Numbered from the stretch's first letter, positions 1-6,368 are shown. The stretch is DNA of 9,750 nt from Spirosomataceae bacterium (GCA_030731175.1 JANQUM010000039.1:1717-11466), one strand, 5' to 3'. Program-made: numbers and translations. The notes: generated from the sequence alone by a model not told the origin.

Positions 1-143
1 TTACCAAAACCCGTTAACATATTTATCAATGACGATTTCCCAACGTTTGAACGCCCAATGAAGGCGTATTCCGGCATATTAGGCGGCGGGCATTGTCCTA
101 CCTCAGCGGCACTTTTTACGAAGATGGCTTCTGTTATTTTCAT
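1..143 (-). CDS. engB: Ribosome biogenesis GTP-binding protein EngB (YihA/YsxC), N-terminal part only
   Basis: The 47 complete codons visible begin MKITEAIFVKSAAEVGQCPP and include the P-loop GRSNVGKSS at residues 30-38, preceded by PEYAFI. This is the typical opening of the EngB/YihA branch of TRAFAC GTPases, which bind the maturing large ribosomal subunit in the cytoplasm. The rest of the G domain (G2-G5 motifs) lies beyond the left edge of the window, so the gene is cut by the window and not shown to be broken. The start is the ATG whose complement is cat at 141-143. It lies only 6 bases after the stop of the thioesterase gene, so the two are probably cotranscribed. Family assignment is confident; intactness cannot be judged. 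Confidence 0.9.
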   Translation of the reverse strand, partial: MKITEAIFVKSAAEVGQCPPPNMPEYAFIGRSNVGKSSLINMLTGFG

Positions 144-149
144 GGTTTA

Positions 150-665
150 TCATATTTGAAACAAAGCCCGTAATTCGGTGGCTTCGTCGGGTTTCATTCT
201 GCCGCCAAGTACTAAACGTAATTGTCTGCGGCGTAACGCTCCGTTGTAGAGTTCGGTTTGCTCGTCATTTTCGGGTACTAATTCAGGCACTTCGATTGGT
301 CTGCCTGATTGATCAACGGCGACGAAAGTTAAAAAAGCATTGTTAGTATTTTCTTTCGTTCCGGCGGGAATATTTTCGGAGAAAACATTCACCATTACTT
401 CCATTGACGAATTAAAACTACGAGTAACCTGAGCTTCTAGCGTTACAACATATCCGAGCGGAATCGACTTTTTGAACGAGACATTATCAACAGACGCCGT
501 AACAACGATACGATTACTGTGTTTTTGGGCACAAATTGCTCCTACTATATCCATCATTCGGAGTAGGTTTCCGCCCATTAGATTACCAAGCGAATTGGTA
601 TCATTAGGCATTATCATTTCGGTCATGATAGTGAATGAGTCTTTAACTTGTTTTGTCTTTGGCAT
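150..665 (-). CDS. Acyl-CoA thioesterase, single hotdog domain (YciA/BFIT-like)
   Basis: This 171-residue protein should hydrolyse acyl-CoA thioesters to free acid and CoA in the cytoplasm; chain-length preference cannot be read from sequence. The hotdog helix motif lies at residues 21-39 (NDTNSLGNLMGGNLLRMMD), with the conserved Asn24, Gly31-Gly32 and the Asp39 expected to act in catalysis. The following strands (VVTASVDNVSFKKSI, about 54-68, and LTFVAVD, about 112-118) are usual for the YciA/cytosolic acyl-CoA hydrolase group. There is one hotdog domain and a charged tail of about 45 residues, so it is not a double-domain BACH form. The ATG at 663-665 is the only plausible start, about 20 bases below a promoter -7 element. 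engB follows after 6 bases, suggesting a two-gene unit. Alternative names in databases include generic 'hotdog domain protein'. Confidence 0.88.
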   Translation of the reverse strand: MPKTKQVKDSFTIMTEMIMPNDTNSLGNLMGGNLLRMMDIVGAICAQKHSNRIVVTASVDNVSFKKSIPLGYVVTLEAQVTRSFNSSMEVMVNVFSENIPAGTKENTNNAFLTFVAVDQSGRPIEVPELVPENDEQTELYNGALRRRQLRLVLGGRMKPDEATELRALFQI

Positions 666-684
666 AAATGGGCGTTTTCGAGGA

Positions 685-715
685 CAAAAATACTTTTAAA
701 CCACAAAAAAAGAAA
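685..715 (-). promoter_or_regulatory. Putative Bacteroidota promoter for the thioesterase-engB unit
   Basis: Read on the minus strand, TATTTTTG (692-685) matches the Bacteroidota -7 consensus TAnnTTTG. TTTC (715-712), three of four matches to the -33 TTTG, lies 19 bases upstream. Transcription would begin around 678-681, leaving a leader of only about 13-16 bases. The -33 element falls in the base of the terminator hairpin of the preceding ribosomal unit. Confidence 0.5.
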
Positions 716-743
716 GCCCTTCGCCGTAAGACGAAGGGCTTTC
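705..743 (-). terminator. Intrinsic terminator of the rpmG-DUF4295 unit
   Basis: A perfect 12-bp inverted repeat, GAAAGCCCTTCG (712-723) and CGAAGGGCTTTC (732-743), encloses an 8-base loop. On the minus strand it is followed directly by seven T (A705-A711 on the plus strand). It stands 25 bases after the stop of the DUF4295 gene, so it ends that transcript before the thioesterase gene. Confidence 0.88.
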
Positions 744-767
744 ATATAAATTTCGATGTAAGTTACA

Positions 768-923
768 TCAATTTTTTAATTTTTCCTGAACGTTGTCAGC
801 TAATACCATTTCTTCTTTGAAAGTGTAGGCACCTGTCTTTGGAGACTTGATTGCCTTGATAACTTTCGCATAACTTTTTGCCGCGGCTTTATCGCGGTAT
901 CCTGCTACTACTTTCTTTGCCAT
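768..923 (-). CDS. DUF4295 family small basic protein (ribosome-associated in Bacteroidota)
   Basis: A 51-residue Lys-rich protein running from MAKKVVAGYRDKAAAKSYAK to a tail ending VQEKLKN. It contains the segment SPKTGAYTFKEEMV (27-40), which I recognise from DUF4295 proteins found next to bL33 in Bacteroidota. The small size, basic character and position 51 bases after rpmG fit a ribosomal or ribosome-bound role. From memory, a Bacteroidota-specific large-subunit protein named bL38 was reported from a Flavobacterium ribosome structure and may be this family; I cannot confirm the identity here. The ATG (complement of cat, 921-923) is the only start that keeps the conserved MAKK opening. An intrinsic terminator follows at 705-743. 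In many relatives ftsY comes next; here it does not. Confidence 0.85.
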   Translation of the reverse strand: MAKKVVAGYRDKAAAKSYAKVIKAIKSPKTGAYTFKEEMVLADNVQEKLKN

Positions 924-974
924 GATTAGTCTTATTTAAGATTTTGCTGATTGACTCTAATCAATCCAACTAAT

Positions 975-1157
975 TTATTTAATTTCTTTGTGAAGTGTCA
1001 CCTTTTTCAAGAAAGGGTTGTACTTCTTCAACTCCAAACGAGTTGTTGTGTTTTTACGATTTTTAGTCGTGATGTAACGTGACATTCCCGGCATTCCGGT
1101 TTCTTTATGCTCTGTGCACTGAAGAATTACTTGCACACGATTTCCTTTCTTAGCCAT
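975..1157 (-). CDS. rpmG: 50S ribosomal protein L33 (bL33)
   Basis: A 60-residue basic protein of the normal bL33 length. It opens MAKKGNRVQVILQCTEH and ends NPFLKKVTLHKEIK, both hallmarks of the family, with the conserved core RYITTKNRKNTTTRLELKKY at about 27-46. It has a single Cys (Cys14) and no CxxC pairs, so it is the zinc-independent (C-) form. It sits on the large subunit near the E site. A well-matched promoter lies at 1201-1231, so rpmG is first in its unit, followed by DUF4295. rpmB (bL28), often placed directly upstream in Bacteroidota, is absent: the 125 bases between this gene and the TlpA-like gene are too short to hold it. Confidence 0.96.
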   Translation of the reverse strand: MAKKGNRVQVILQCTEHKETGMPGMSRYITTKNRKNTTTRLELKKYNPFLKKVTLHKEIK

Positions 1158-1200
1158 TGCTATATATGATTAAATATGTATCTCGATTTTATACGGGGTG

Positions 1201-1231
1201 CAAAAATAGTTATTTTATCTAAATTCACAAA
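1201..1231 (-). promoter_or_regulatory. Bacteroidota promoter for rpmG-DUF4295
   Basis: On the minus strand TTTG (1231-1228) and TATTTTTG (1208-1201) are separated by exactly 19 bases. This is a full match to the Bacteroidota housekeeping consensus TTTG-N19-21-TAnnTTTG. Transcription should start around 1194-1197, giving a leader of about 40 AT-rich bases before rpmG. It is one of the two best promoter matches in the window. Confidence 0.72.
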
Positions 1232-1282
1232 AAAATAGCAAAATGTTTGTTTAATAAATGTACCGACTTACCAAATTGATAC

Positions 1283-2485
1283 TCAGGGAGATGGCACGTC
1301 TTTGTGTAATACCAGGCAACTGGTTTCTTTGATTTTAGGTTCTAATCGCATTCCGATACTCGCCAAACGCTCACCTACTTCATATACTTGCGTTGGTATT
1401 TCTATGCTCATTATAGTGTCATCAGGTAGGCCGCTGTCGTTTATAATAGGTTTATCAACCAATCGGGTTTCCCACAATAGAGATATAAAGTCTTTCAGAC
1501 TCATGTTTCCTTCTGGAGCAGTGGTTAGCGAATCAGCCACCAGCGAACCGGGTTCACTTATCATCAGCGAATATACGTTGCGGCTTCGCATTTCGTTCTG
1601 CGGTCTTATGGAAAATACTTCTTCTAAATGCCGCATTCCAATCAAACCGATGTTACTTTCTTGTTTTTCTGGCACTTTGAGTTTCAGACAATATTGATAA
1701 TTTTCCTCGAGCAAATACTTTGTTTGCTGAGTTACTTCAAGGCAAGCTCGGCCGTCTGCTTCTTTTAGTGTTGTTTGATAAAGTGCCTGATACATCATTG
1801 GCACGGTGCAGTTTGTAAACTCGTACTCGTTAGGAGCTTTTTTGTTGATTTGAGACTGAATGCCATCTACCTGCGGCGAAATTACAACTTTGTATATGCT
1901 GTTATCTTCTGTGGACGAGTATTGCACAAGTGCGGCGTCATTAAAATCATTTGTGGCAAATTCCGCTTTGGTTTTCACCATTAAGTCAACTCCATTGATT
2001 GCCAAATAAATTAATTCTTTTGTTATCTGGTCTGGCGAAGTTATCGCCTTTACAAAACCATCCGGTCCGATAACAACGGTATGCGGCATAAATTGATGGT
2101 AGAAGAGTCTGTTCAGCGTTTTATCATCGTCAAGGGCTACCAATAAGCTTGCTGGTCGGTTATTTAAAAAATTTACAACTTTTGAGCGAGGCTCGTCTGT
2201 TATTGCAAATACCTCTAACTCGTTGGTGAAGTTGTTTCTTACTTCAGCAAGATGATCCATCGCCGGGAGACAGGGGCCACAGTAAGTTGCCCAAAATTCT
2301 AAGATAACTACCTTCCCTCGGTAATTGCGGATGTTTGTCACTACAGAGCCTTCGTTGGTAAGAATCTGAATATCAAAATCAGGAACTTCAACGCCCAACT
2401 GAGCATTCTCAGAAATTACCCCCTCCTGAGCAGAAGCATTCAATACAATCAATGTCAGTAAACAAAACGATATTACCTTCCTCAT
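1283..2485 (-). CDS. Secreted TlpA-like thioredoxin fused to a DUF3738-like C-terminal domain
   Basis: The 400-residue protein opens with a signal peptide, MRKVISFCLLTLIVLNASA, with likely cleavage before Gln20, so it acts in the periplasm or at the cell surface. Residues about 31-165 form a TlpA/AhpC-type thioredoxin fold. They carry the active site WATYCGPC (65-72, redox Cys69 and Cys72), the ENxGKVVILEFW-like strand before it, and a cis-proline motif MPHT near 133-136. A thiol-disulfide reductase role is expected. The remaining 200 residues resemble DUF3738 (TIGR03435 type): FTNCTVPMMYQALY (223-236), MSLKDF near 328-333, VDKPIINDSGLP (343-354) and ERLASIGMRLEP near 372-383 match the family's spaced landmarks. 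That assignment is from memory and of moderate certainty. The frame stays open upstream to a TTG at 2557, but that stretch contains the likely promoter and would bury the signal peptide, so the ATG at 2485 was chosen. I see no terminator after the gene. Confidence 0.82.
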   Translation of the reverse strand: MRKVISFCLLTLIVLNASAQEGVISENAQLGVEVPDFDIQILTNEGSVVTNIRNYRGKVVILEFWATYCGPCLPAMDHLAEVRNNFTNELEVFAITDEPRSKVVNFLNNRPASLLVALDDDKTLNRLFYHQFMPHTVVIGPDGFVKAITSPDQITKELIYLAINGVDLMVKTKAEFATNDFNDAALVQYSSTEDNSIYKVVISPQVDGIQSQINKKAPNEYEFTNCTVPMMYQALYQTTLKEADGRACLEVTQQTKYLLEENYQYCLKLKVPEKQESNIGLIGMRHLEEVFSIRPQNEMRSRNVYSLMISEPGSLVADSLTTAPEGNMSLKDFISLLWETRLVDKPIINDSGLPDDTIMSIEIPTQVYEVGERLASIGMRLEPKIKETSCLVLHKDVPSP

Positions 2486-2521
2486 CAAAATTTTAGCTCT
2501 CCTAAATAATAGTGTTGTCGA

Positions 2522-2554
2522 CAAAATTATAAAAGAATTTGGCTTATCTTCAAA
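2522..2554 (-). promoter_or_regulatory. Putative promoter for the TlpA-like gene
   Basis: On the minus strand TTTG (2554-2551) and TAATTTTG (2529-2522) are 21 bases apart, within the Bacteroidota range. The expected transcription start near 2515-2518 leaves a leader of about 30 bases before the ATG at 2485. This supports that start over the upstream TTG. Confidence 0.6.
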
Positions 2555-2568
2555 CAAAAACGTATTTG
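2538..2568 (+). promoter_or_regulatory. Possible promoter for the MDR oxidoreductase gene
   Basis: TTTG (2538-2541) lies 21 bases before TATTTG (2563-2568), a shortened version of TAnnTTTG. It interleaves with the divergent TlpA promoter, the two -33 elements lying in the same 17 bases. The match is weaker than for the minus-strand promoter. Confidence 0.35.
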
Positions 2569-2590
2569 CATTCCCTTCTTTTAGGGAATG
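2569..2590. repeat. 8-bp perfect inverted repeat in the divergent intergenic region
   Basis: CATTCCCT (2569-2576) and AGGGAATG (2583-2590) are perfect reverse complements around a 6-base spacer, TCTTTT. The repeat begins right after the putative plus-strand -7 element and ends 33 bases before the oxidoreductase ATG. It could be an operator for a dimeric repressor or a short hairpin in the mRNA leader; nothing in the sequence decides between these. Confidence 0.6.
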
Positions 2591-2623
2591 AACACAATTT
2601 CATCAAACTAAAACTCAATACTT

Positions 2624-3622
2624 ATGCAAAACACTCAAGTGAAACTTATGAAGCGTCCTGTTGGAGAACCGACAAACGACTGCTGGAAAATAGAAGACGC
2701 AGAATTGCCCGAAATAAACGATGGCGAAGTTTTAGTAAAAACGCTTTATCTTTCTATTGACCCCGCCATGCGTGGCTGGATGAACGCCAGCCGCAGTTAT
2801 ATAAAACCCGTCGAAATCGGCGATGTGATGCGTGCGTTGGGCATAGGGGAGGTAGTTGATTCGAAAGATGATAACTTCAAAAAAGGCGATTTTGTAAGTG
2901 GAAACACCGGTGTTCAAGAATATGCAAGCCTTCCCGCTAAGGAATTGATAAAGGTTGACCCTTCGTTCGTTGATTTACCCGTCTATTTAGGAACACTCGG
3001 TATGTCAGGAATGACGGCTTACTTCGGAATCTTAGATACCGGTCTTCCCAAAGAAGGCGAAACGGTCGTAGTTTCGGGAGCAGCGGGTTCTGTTGGAAGC
3101 GTGGTTGGACAAATTGCCAAAATCAAAGGCTGCCGCGTAGTCGGAATTGCCGGAGGAAAAGACAAATGCGATTACGTAGTAAACGAATTGGGCTTTGACG
3201 CTTGTGTAGATTACAAAGAAGACGGTTTACGTAAAAATCTTGCAAAAGCCTGCCCAAGTGGCGTTGACGTATATTTTGATAACGTAGGCGGTGAAATATT
3301 GGACACTATGTTGACTCTTATCAACAAAAGAGCTCGTATAGTAATCTGCGGAGCGATTTCTCAGTACAACGCGACAGAATCATCTGGACCGAAGAATTAC
3401 CTTTCTTTGTTGGTAAATCGTGCCAGAATGGAAGGAATCGTGGTATTTGACAATATTGCTAATTACGGCAAAGCCGCCAAAGAAATGGGCGGTTGGATTG
3501 CCGCAGGGAAGCTTAACGCCAACTATCACGTAGAAGAGGGTGGCGTAAAGGCATTCCACGAAACACTTATGAAACTATTTAGCGGAGCAAATACTGGTAA
3601 AATGGTATTGAAAGTGGCTTGA
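2624..3622 (+). CDS. NADPH-dependent MDR oxidoreductase (prostaglandin reductase / CurA-like)
   Basis: A 332-residue zinc-independent medium-chain dehydrogenase/reductase of the PTGR/leukotriene B4 12-hydroxydehydrogenase group, of normal length. Members reduce the C=C bond of alpha,beta-unsaturated ketones and aldehydes with NADPH in the cytoplasm; the substrate here is unknown. Visible landmarks are LSIDPAMRGWM (43-53), the LGTLGMSGMTAYFG helix (122-135), the cofactor loop SGAAGSVGSVVGQIAK (151-166), GIAGGKDKC near 174-182 (the Lys likely contacts the NADPH 2'-phosphate) and FDNVGGEILD (218-227). The usual catalytic-zinc ligands of alcohol dehydrogenases are missing, as expected for this group. 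The ATG at 2624 gives the family-typical N-terminus. It is a single-gene unit diverging from the TlpA gene and converging on the decarboxylase. A detoxification role is an inference from the family. Confidence 0.92.
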   Translation: MQNTQVKLMKRPVGEPTNDCWKIEDAELPEINDGEVLVKTLYLSIDPAMRGWMNASRSYIKPVEIGDVMRALGIGEVVDSKDDNFKKGDFVSGNTGVQEYASLPAKELIKVDPSFVDLPVYLGTLGMSGMTAYFGILDTGLPKEGETVVVSGAAGSVGSVVGQIAKIKGCRVVGIAGGKDKCDYVVNELGFDACVDYKEDGLRKNLAKACPSGVDVYFDNVGGEILDTMLTLINKRARIVICGAISQYNATESSGPKNYLSLLVNRARMEGIVVFDNIANYGKAAKEMGGWIAAGKLNANYHVEEGGVKAFHETLMKLFSGANTGKMVLKVA

Positions 3623-3630
3623 TTAGATTT

Positions 3631-3683
3631 TAGGGCAAATTCGTCAACGCACTATTCGTTCGGCAATTTGCCCTATTTCTTTT
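3631..3683 (+). terminator. Likely terminator shared by the convergent 3' ends
   Basis: TAGGGCAAATT (3631-3641) and AATTTGCCCTA (3665-3675) form an 11-bp perfect inverted repeat with a 23-base loop. On the plus strand it is followed by TTTCTTTT (3676-3683), so it would end the oxidoreductase transcript. The right arm is inside the last codons of the decarboxylase on the other strand. The loop is long for an intrinsic terminator, hence moderate confidence. Confidence 0.55.
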
Positions 3684-5071
3684 AATAGCTCCCGCAAGTG
3701 GTTTTCGGTTGTTAACGCATTCATGAGCGAAACTCGCAGATAAACTTCCTCGTTTAGTGTGGTTTGAACGACGTAAAACCGCCCGTTTGTCAACAACTGT
3801 TGGCGGATTGTGGAGTTTAGCTTGTTCGAGTTTTCTTCCTCCGCTTTTATGTACCGGAAGCAAACAATATTGCTTTGTGGAACAACGGGAAGCTCAAAAT
3901 CGGATGATTGCTGAATCATTTGAGAAAAAGTACGAGCTAAGTCGTGCAGATAATTCACGTTTTCGGTGAATACTTCTTCGCCAAACGCTTTAATGATACT
4001 GTAAATCTTTACGCTCATCATCAGCTTCGTGCACTCAAACGTCCGTTTTCCCGAATTAAACCAGTCTTTTGAATCTTGATTATCCCATAAATACTGAGCC
4101 TTTTGTTGAAACGTGCGGTAAGAATCCGCATTTCGTTTAAAAATCAGCGACGTTGCCAACGCCGGAACCATCAGCATTTTGTGCCAATCCAAAATCATGG
4201 AATCTGCTCGGTGAAGTCCGGCAACGAGGTAATTGTATTTTTCGGAGAAAACAACTGCTGCACCGTGAGCACCGTCTACGTGAAACCAAATGTCGTGCTT
4301 TTCGGCAAAATCAGCGATTGCGTTTAAATCATCGTAGCTTCCGGTTGAGGTAGAACACGCACTTCCCACGATACAAATCACCTGAAAACCTTTGTTCTTC
4401 GCTTCTTCCAAGTATTCTTCGAGTAGTTCTGCCCGAAGTTGAAATTTTTCGTTCGACGGAATTTTGATGATTCCCTCCGTTCCCATTCCCATAATTCGAG
4501 CGGCACGATCAATGCAATAATGAGCTTCCTCCGAAACCATGACCGCGAGTTTTTTATCGTTTCCATCGCTCCAAACGCTTGTTTTATTTGCTCTTGCGGC
4601 AAGCAAAGCCGTTAAATTTGCCAATGTTCCGCCCGAAGTAAGTAATCCACCCGAATTGTCGTCGTAGCCAATCCGCTTCGCTACTATTTCAGAAATCAAC
4701 CTTTCCAGCGGGTTAGAAACTAAACCCATTTCGTACACTGCCATTCCGTTATTTAACAACGCCGTCAGCATAGATGTAGCGGCGGCAATTGGCAACGGCG
4801 GCGAAACTTGATGCCCCATGTAACGAGGGTGATGTATGTGAACGGATTTCTCGATTACTTTTTCGTAAAAATCGGAAACTTCCCCTTTTCCTGCTTGATA
4901 GTCTTCTTTCCAATATTCGTACGTTGATTCGGGTTCTTCAAACGGAATTGCCAGAACATCATTCGGCTGCGATTGTACTTTTTCGAGGTAATCTGCTAAT
5001 TGATCAACTAAGCTGTGGGCTTGTTGACGGAAATTTTCGGGGTTGTAGGCGGTTTTGAGGGTTGGGGTCAT
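3644..5071 (-). CDS. PLP-dependent group II decarboxylase, substrate undetermined
   Basis: A 475-residue cytoplasmic enzyme of the group II amino acid decarboxylase family (aromatic amino acid, glutamate, 2,4-diaminobutyrate and cysteine-sulfinate decarboxylases), of usual length. Visible residues are HPRYMGHQVSPPLP (81-94) at the substrate side, TSGGTLANLTAL (145-156) binding the PLP phosphate, SEEAHYCIDRAARIMG (180-195) with His184 stacking on the PLP ring, HVDGAHGA (264-271) with Asp266 pairing to the pyridine nitrogen, and DWHKM (295-299) with Lys298 as the Schiff-base lysine. All key catalytic residues are present, so it should be active. There is no transporter or pathway gene beside it to fix the substrate. 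It starts at the ATG at 5069-5071, 97 bases after pdhA, and its 3' end overlaps the terminator of the opposing oxidoreductase. Its frame ends ERIVR. Confidence 0.88.
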   Translation of the reverse strand: MTPTLKTAYNPENFRQQAHSLVDQLADYLEKVQSQPNDVLAIPFEEPESTYEYWKEDYQAGKGEVSDFYEKVIEKSVHIHHPRYMGHQVSPPLPIAAATSMLTALLNNGMAVYEMGLVSNPLERLISEIVAKRIGYDDNSGGLLTSGGTLANLTALLAARANKTSVWSDGNDKKLAVMVSEEAHYCIDRAARIMGMGTEGIIKIPSNEKFQLRAELLEEYLEEAKNKGFQVICIVGSACSTSTGSYDDLNAIADFAEKHDIWFHVDGAHGAAVVFSEKYNYLVAGLHRADSMILDWHKMLMVPALATSLIFKRNADSYRTFQQKAQYLWDNQDSKDWFNSGKRTFECTKLMMSVKIYSIIKAFGEEVFTENVNYLHDLARTFSQMIQQSSDFELPVVPQSNIVCFRYIKAEEENSNKLNSTIRQQLLTNGRFYVVQTTLNEEVYLRVSLMNALTTENHLRELLKEIGQIAERIVR

Positions 5072-5106
5072 TTTAAGGCGTTTTTGAAGTAGAATTAGTA
5101 TTCTCT

Positions 5107-5145
5107 AAAAATACGAAATGCCCGTCAGTTTTCACTAACGGGCAT
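5107..5145 (-). terminator. Intrinsic terminator after pdhA
   Basis: ATGCCCGTCAGT (5118-5129) pairs with ACTAACGGGCAT (5134-5145) as 8 bp, one mismatch (C5126/A5137) and 3 bp, around a TTTC tetraloop. On the minus strand the stem is followed by TTCGTATTTTT, a moderate T-tract. It stands 23 bases after the pdhA stop. Confidence 0.7.
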
Positions 5146-5149
5146 CCCT

Positions 5150-5181
5150 CAAATCTATTTTTTGAGTTTTACTCTCTTAAA
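5150..5181 (-). promoter_or_regulatory. Possible promoter for the decarboxylase, overlapping the pdhA 3' end
   Basis: On the minus strand TAGATTTG (5157-5150) matches TAnnTTTG exactly. TTTA (5181-5178), three of four matches to TTTG, lies 20 bases upstream within the last pdhA codons. Start near 5143-5146 would place the whole terminator hairpin at the very beginning of the transcript, which is odd and lowers confidence. Confidence 0.35.
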
Positions 5182-6185
5182 AAAGGGTACTCTTTATCTA
5201 CATAAACGTCTTCAAAGGCTTCGTGGGCTTCTGGGTATGGCGAATCCTCAGCAAATTTCACTGCATCAGCTACCGTTTGTTTTATTTTCTTGTCTATTTC
5301 GTCCAGTTCTTCCTCAGTTGCAATTTCGTTTGTCAGAATCCGATCTTTTACCATCGCAATTGGGTCACGAGATTTCCAGTCGGCTACTTCTTCTTTTGTC
5401 CGGTATTTCTGCGGATCAGACATCGAGTGCCCACGGAAACGATATGTTTTGAATTCTAAGAACGTTGGCCCATCGCCTTTTCTGGCACGGTCAGCGGCAC
5501 GGCTCACGGCTTCGTGAACTGCCTCAACGTCCATTGCATCAACAGGTTCGGCGGGCATATCGTAAGCTTCAGCGAGTGTATAAAGCTCACGCACATTTGA
5601 CGTACGCTCAACCGATGTTCCCATGGCGTAACCGTTGTTTTCAACCACAAAAATGGTCGGTATCTTCCAAGTCATTGCCATATTGAATGCTTCGTGTAAA
5701 GCTCCCTGACGCACGGCACCATCTCCCATCATACAAATACAAAGGTTCTTTGTGCCCTTATATTTTTCGGCGAAACCAATTCCGGCTCCCATCGGGATTT
5801 GTGCCCCAACAATTCCGTGACCGCCAATAAAGTTAACTTCTTTATCAAAAATGTGCATTGAGCCGCCTTTCCCTTTCGTGGTTCCGGTTACTTTACCGAA
5901 AAGCTCCGCCATGATAGCATTCGGGCTTGTGCCAAGTGCAAGCGGGTGCCCGTGGTCACGGTATGCGGTGATATATTTGTCGTCTTTTTCAAGAGCAGAA
6001 ACCGACCCAGAAGAACAGGCTTCCTGACCAATGTACAAATGACAAAACCCTCGGATTTTCTGTTGTCCGTACAATTGACCCGCTTTTTCTTCAAACCTGC
6101 GTTGAAGCTGCATTGATTCGTACCAATACATGTAAGTTTCCCGGCTGTATTTGGTTTTCGCCGCTGCTTTTTTCTTTGTTGCCAT
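5169..6185 (-). CDS. pdhA: Pyruvate dehydrogenase E1 component, alpha subunit
   Basis: A 338-residue protein that, with the beta subunit, decarboxylates pyruvate on thiamine diphosphate and passes the acetyl group to lipoyl-E2 in the cytoplasmic PDH complex. The family landmarks are all present: RGFCHLYIGQEA (45-56), TAYRDHGHPLALG (72-85 region), the thiamine-diphosphate/Mg motif GDG (154-156) running to the paired Asn (183-184) in VVENNGYAMG, and the active-site loop YRFRGHSMSDP (248-258), which favours pyruvate over branched-chain 2-oxo acid dehydrogenases. The ATG at 6185 gives the MATKKKAAAK opening common in Bacteroidota. An in-frame ATG at 6221 (12 residues longer) and a TTG at 6224 are less likely. 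pdhB is not adjacent in this window, so the complex genes are split. A terminator follows at 5107-5145, then the decarboxylase. Confidence 0.95.
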   Translation of the reverse strand: MATKKKAAAKTKYSRETYMYWYESMQLQRRFEEKAGQLYGQQKIRGFCHLYIGQEACSSGSVSALEKDDKYITAYRDHGHPLALGTSPNAIMAELFGKVTGTTKGKGGSMHIFDKEVNFIGGHGIVGAQIPMGAGIGFAEKYKGTKNLCICMMGDGAVRQGALHEAFNMAMTWKIPTIFVVENNGYAMGTSVERTSNVRELYTLAEAYDMPAEPVDAMDVEAVHEAVSRAADRARKGDGPTFLEFKTYRFRGHSMSDPQKYRTKEEVADWKSRDPIAMVKDRILTNEIATEEELDEIDKKIKQTVADAVKFAEDSPYPEAHEAFEDVYVDKEYPFLRE

Positions 6186-6368
6186 TTCTTTTCGGATGTC
6201 TGATTTTTGGTTTAAACCCATCAATCAGGATGATTTAACTTATTTATTATCAACAAACTATATTACTATTATCGTTGTTTTATCGAGTTGTCTGTGAGGA
6301 TGAAACCTTGACAAAACAAATTTTACCAACGAGTAAAGGCTCAAACCTCACGGCTGCTTTCTTCGCTA

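Noticed and set aside
1302..1697. 131-codon open frame on the plus strand
   Set aside because: It lies antisense inside the TlpA-like gene, has no family resemblance and no promoter; it is a shadow of the coding strand.
2486..2557. 24-codon upstream extension of the TlpA-like gene to a TTG
   Set aside because: It would bury the signal peptide and overlaps a good promoter (TTTG-N21-TAATTTTG); the ATG at 2485 explains the sequence better.
6186..6224. N-terminal extension of PdhA to the ATG at 6221 or TTG at 6224
   Set aside because: The extra residues do not resemble the family N-terminus, while the ATG at 6185 gives the usual MATKKK opening.
6252..6262. TATAGTTTG on the minus strand as a closer pdhA promoter
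   Set aside because: It has three bases between TA and TTTG where two are expected, and no -33 element lies at the right distance.
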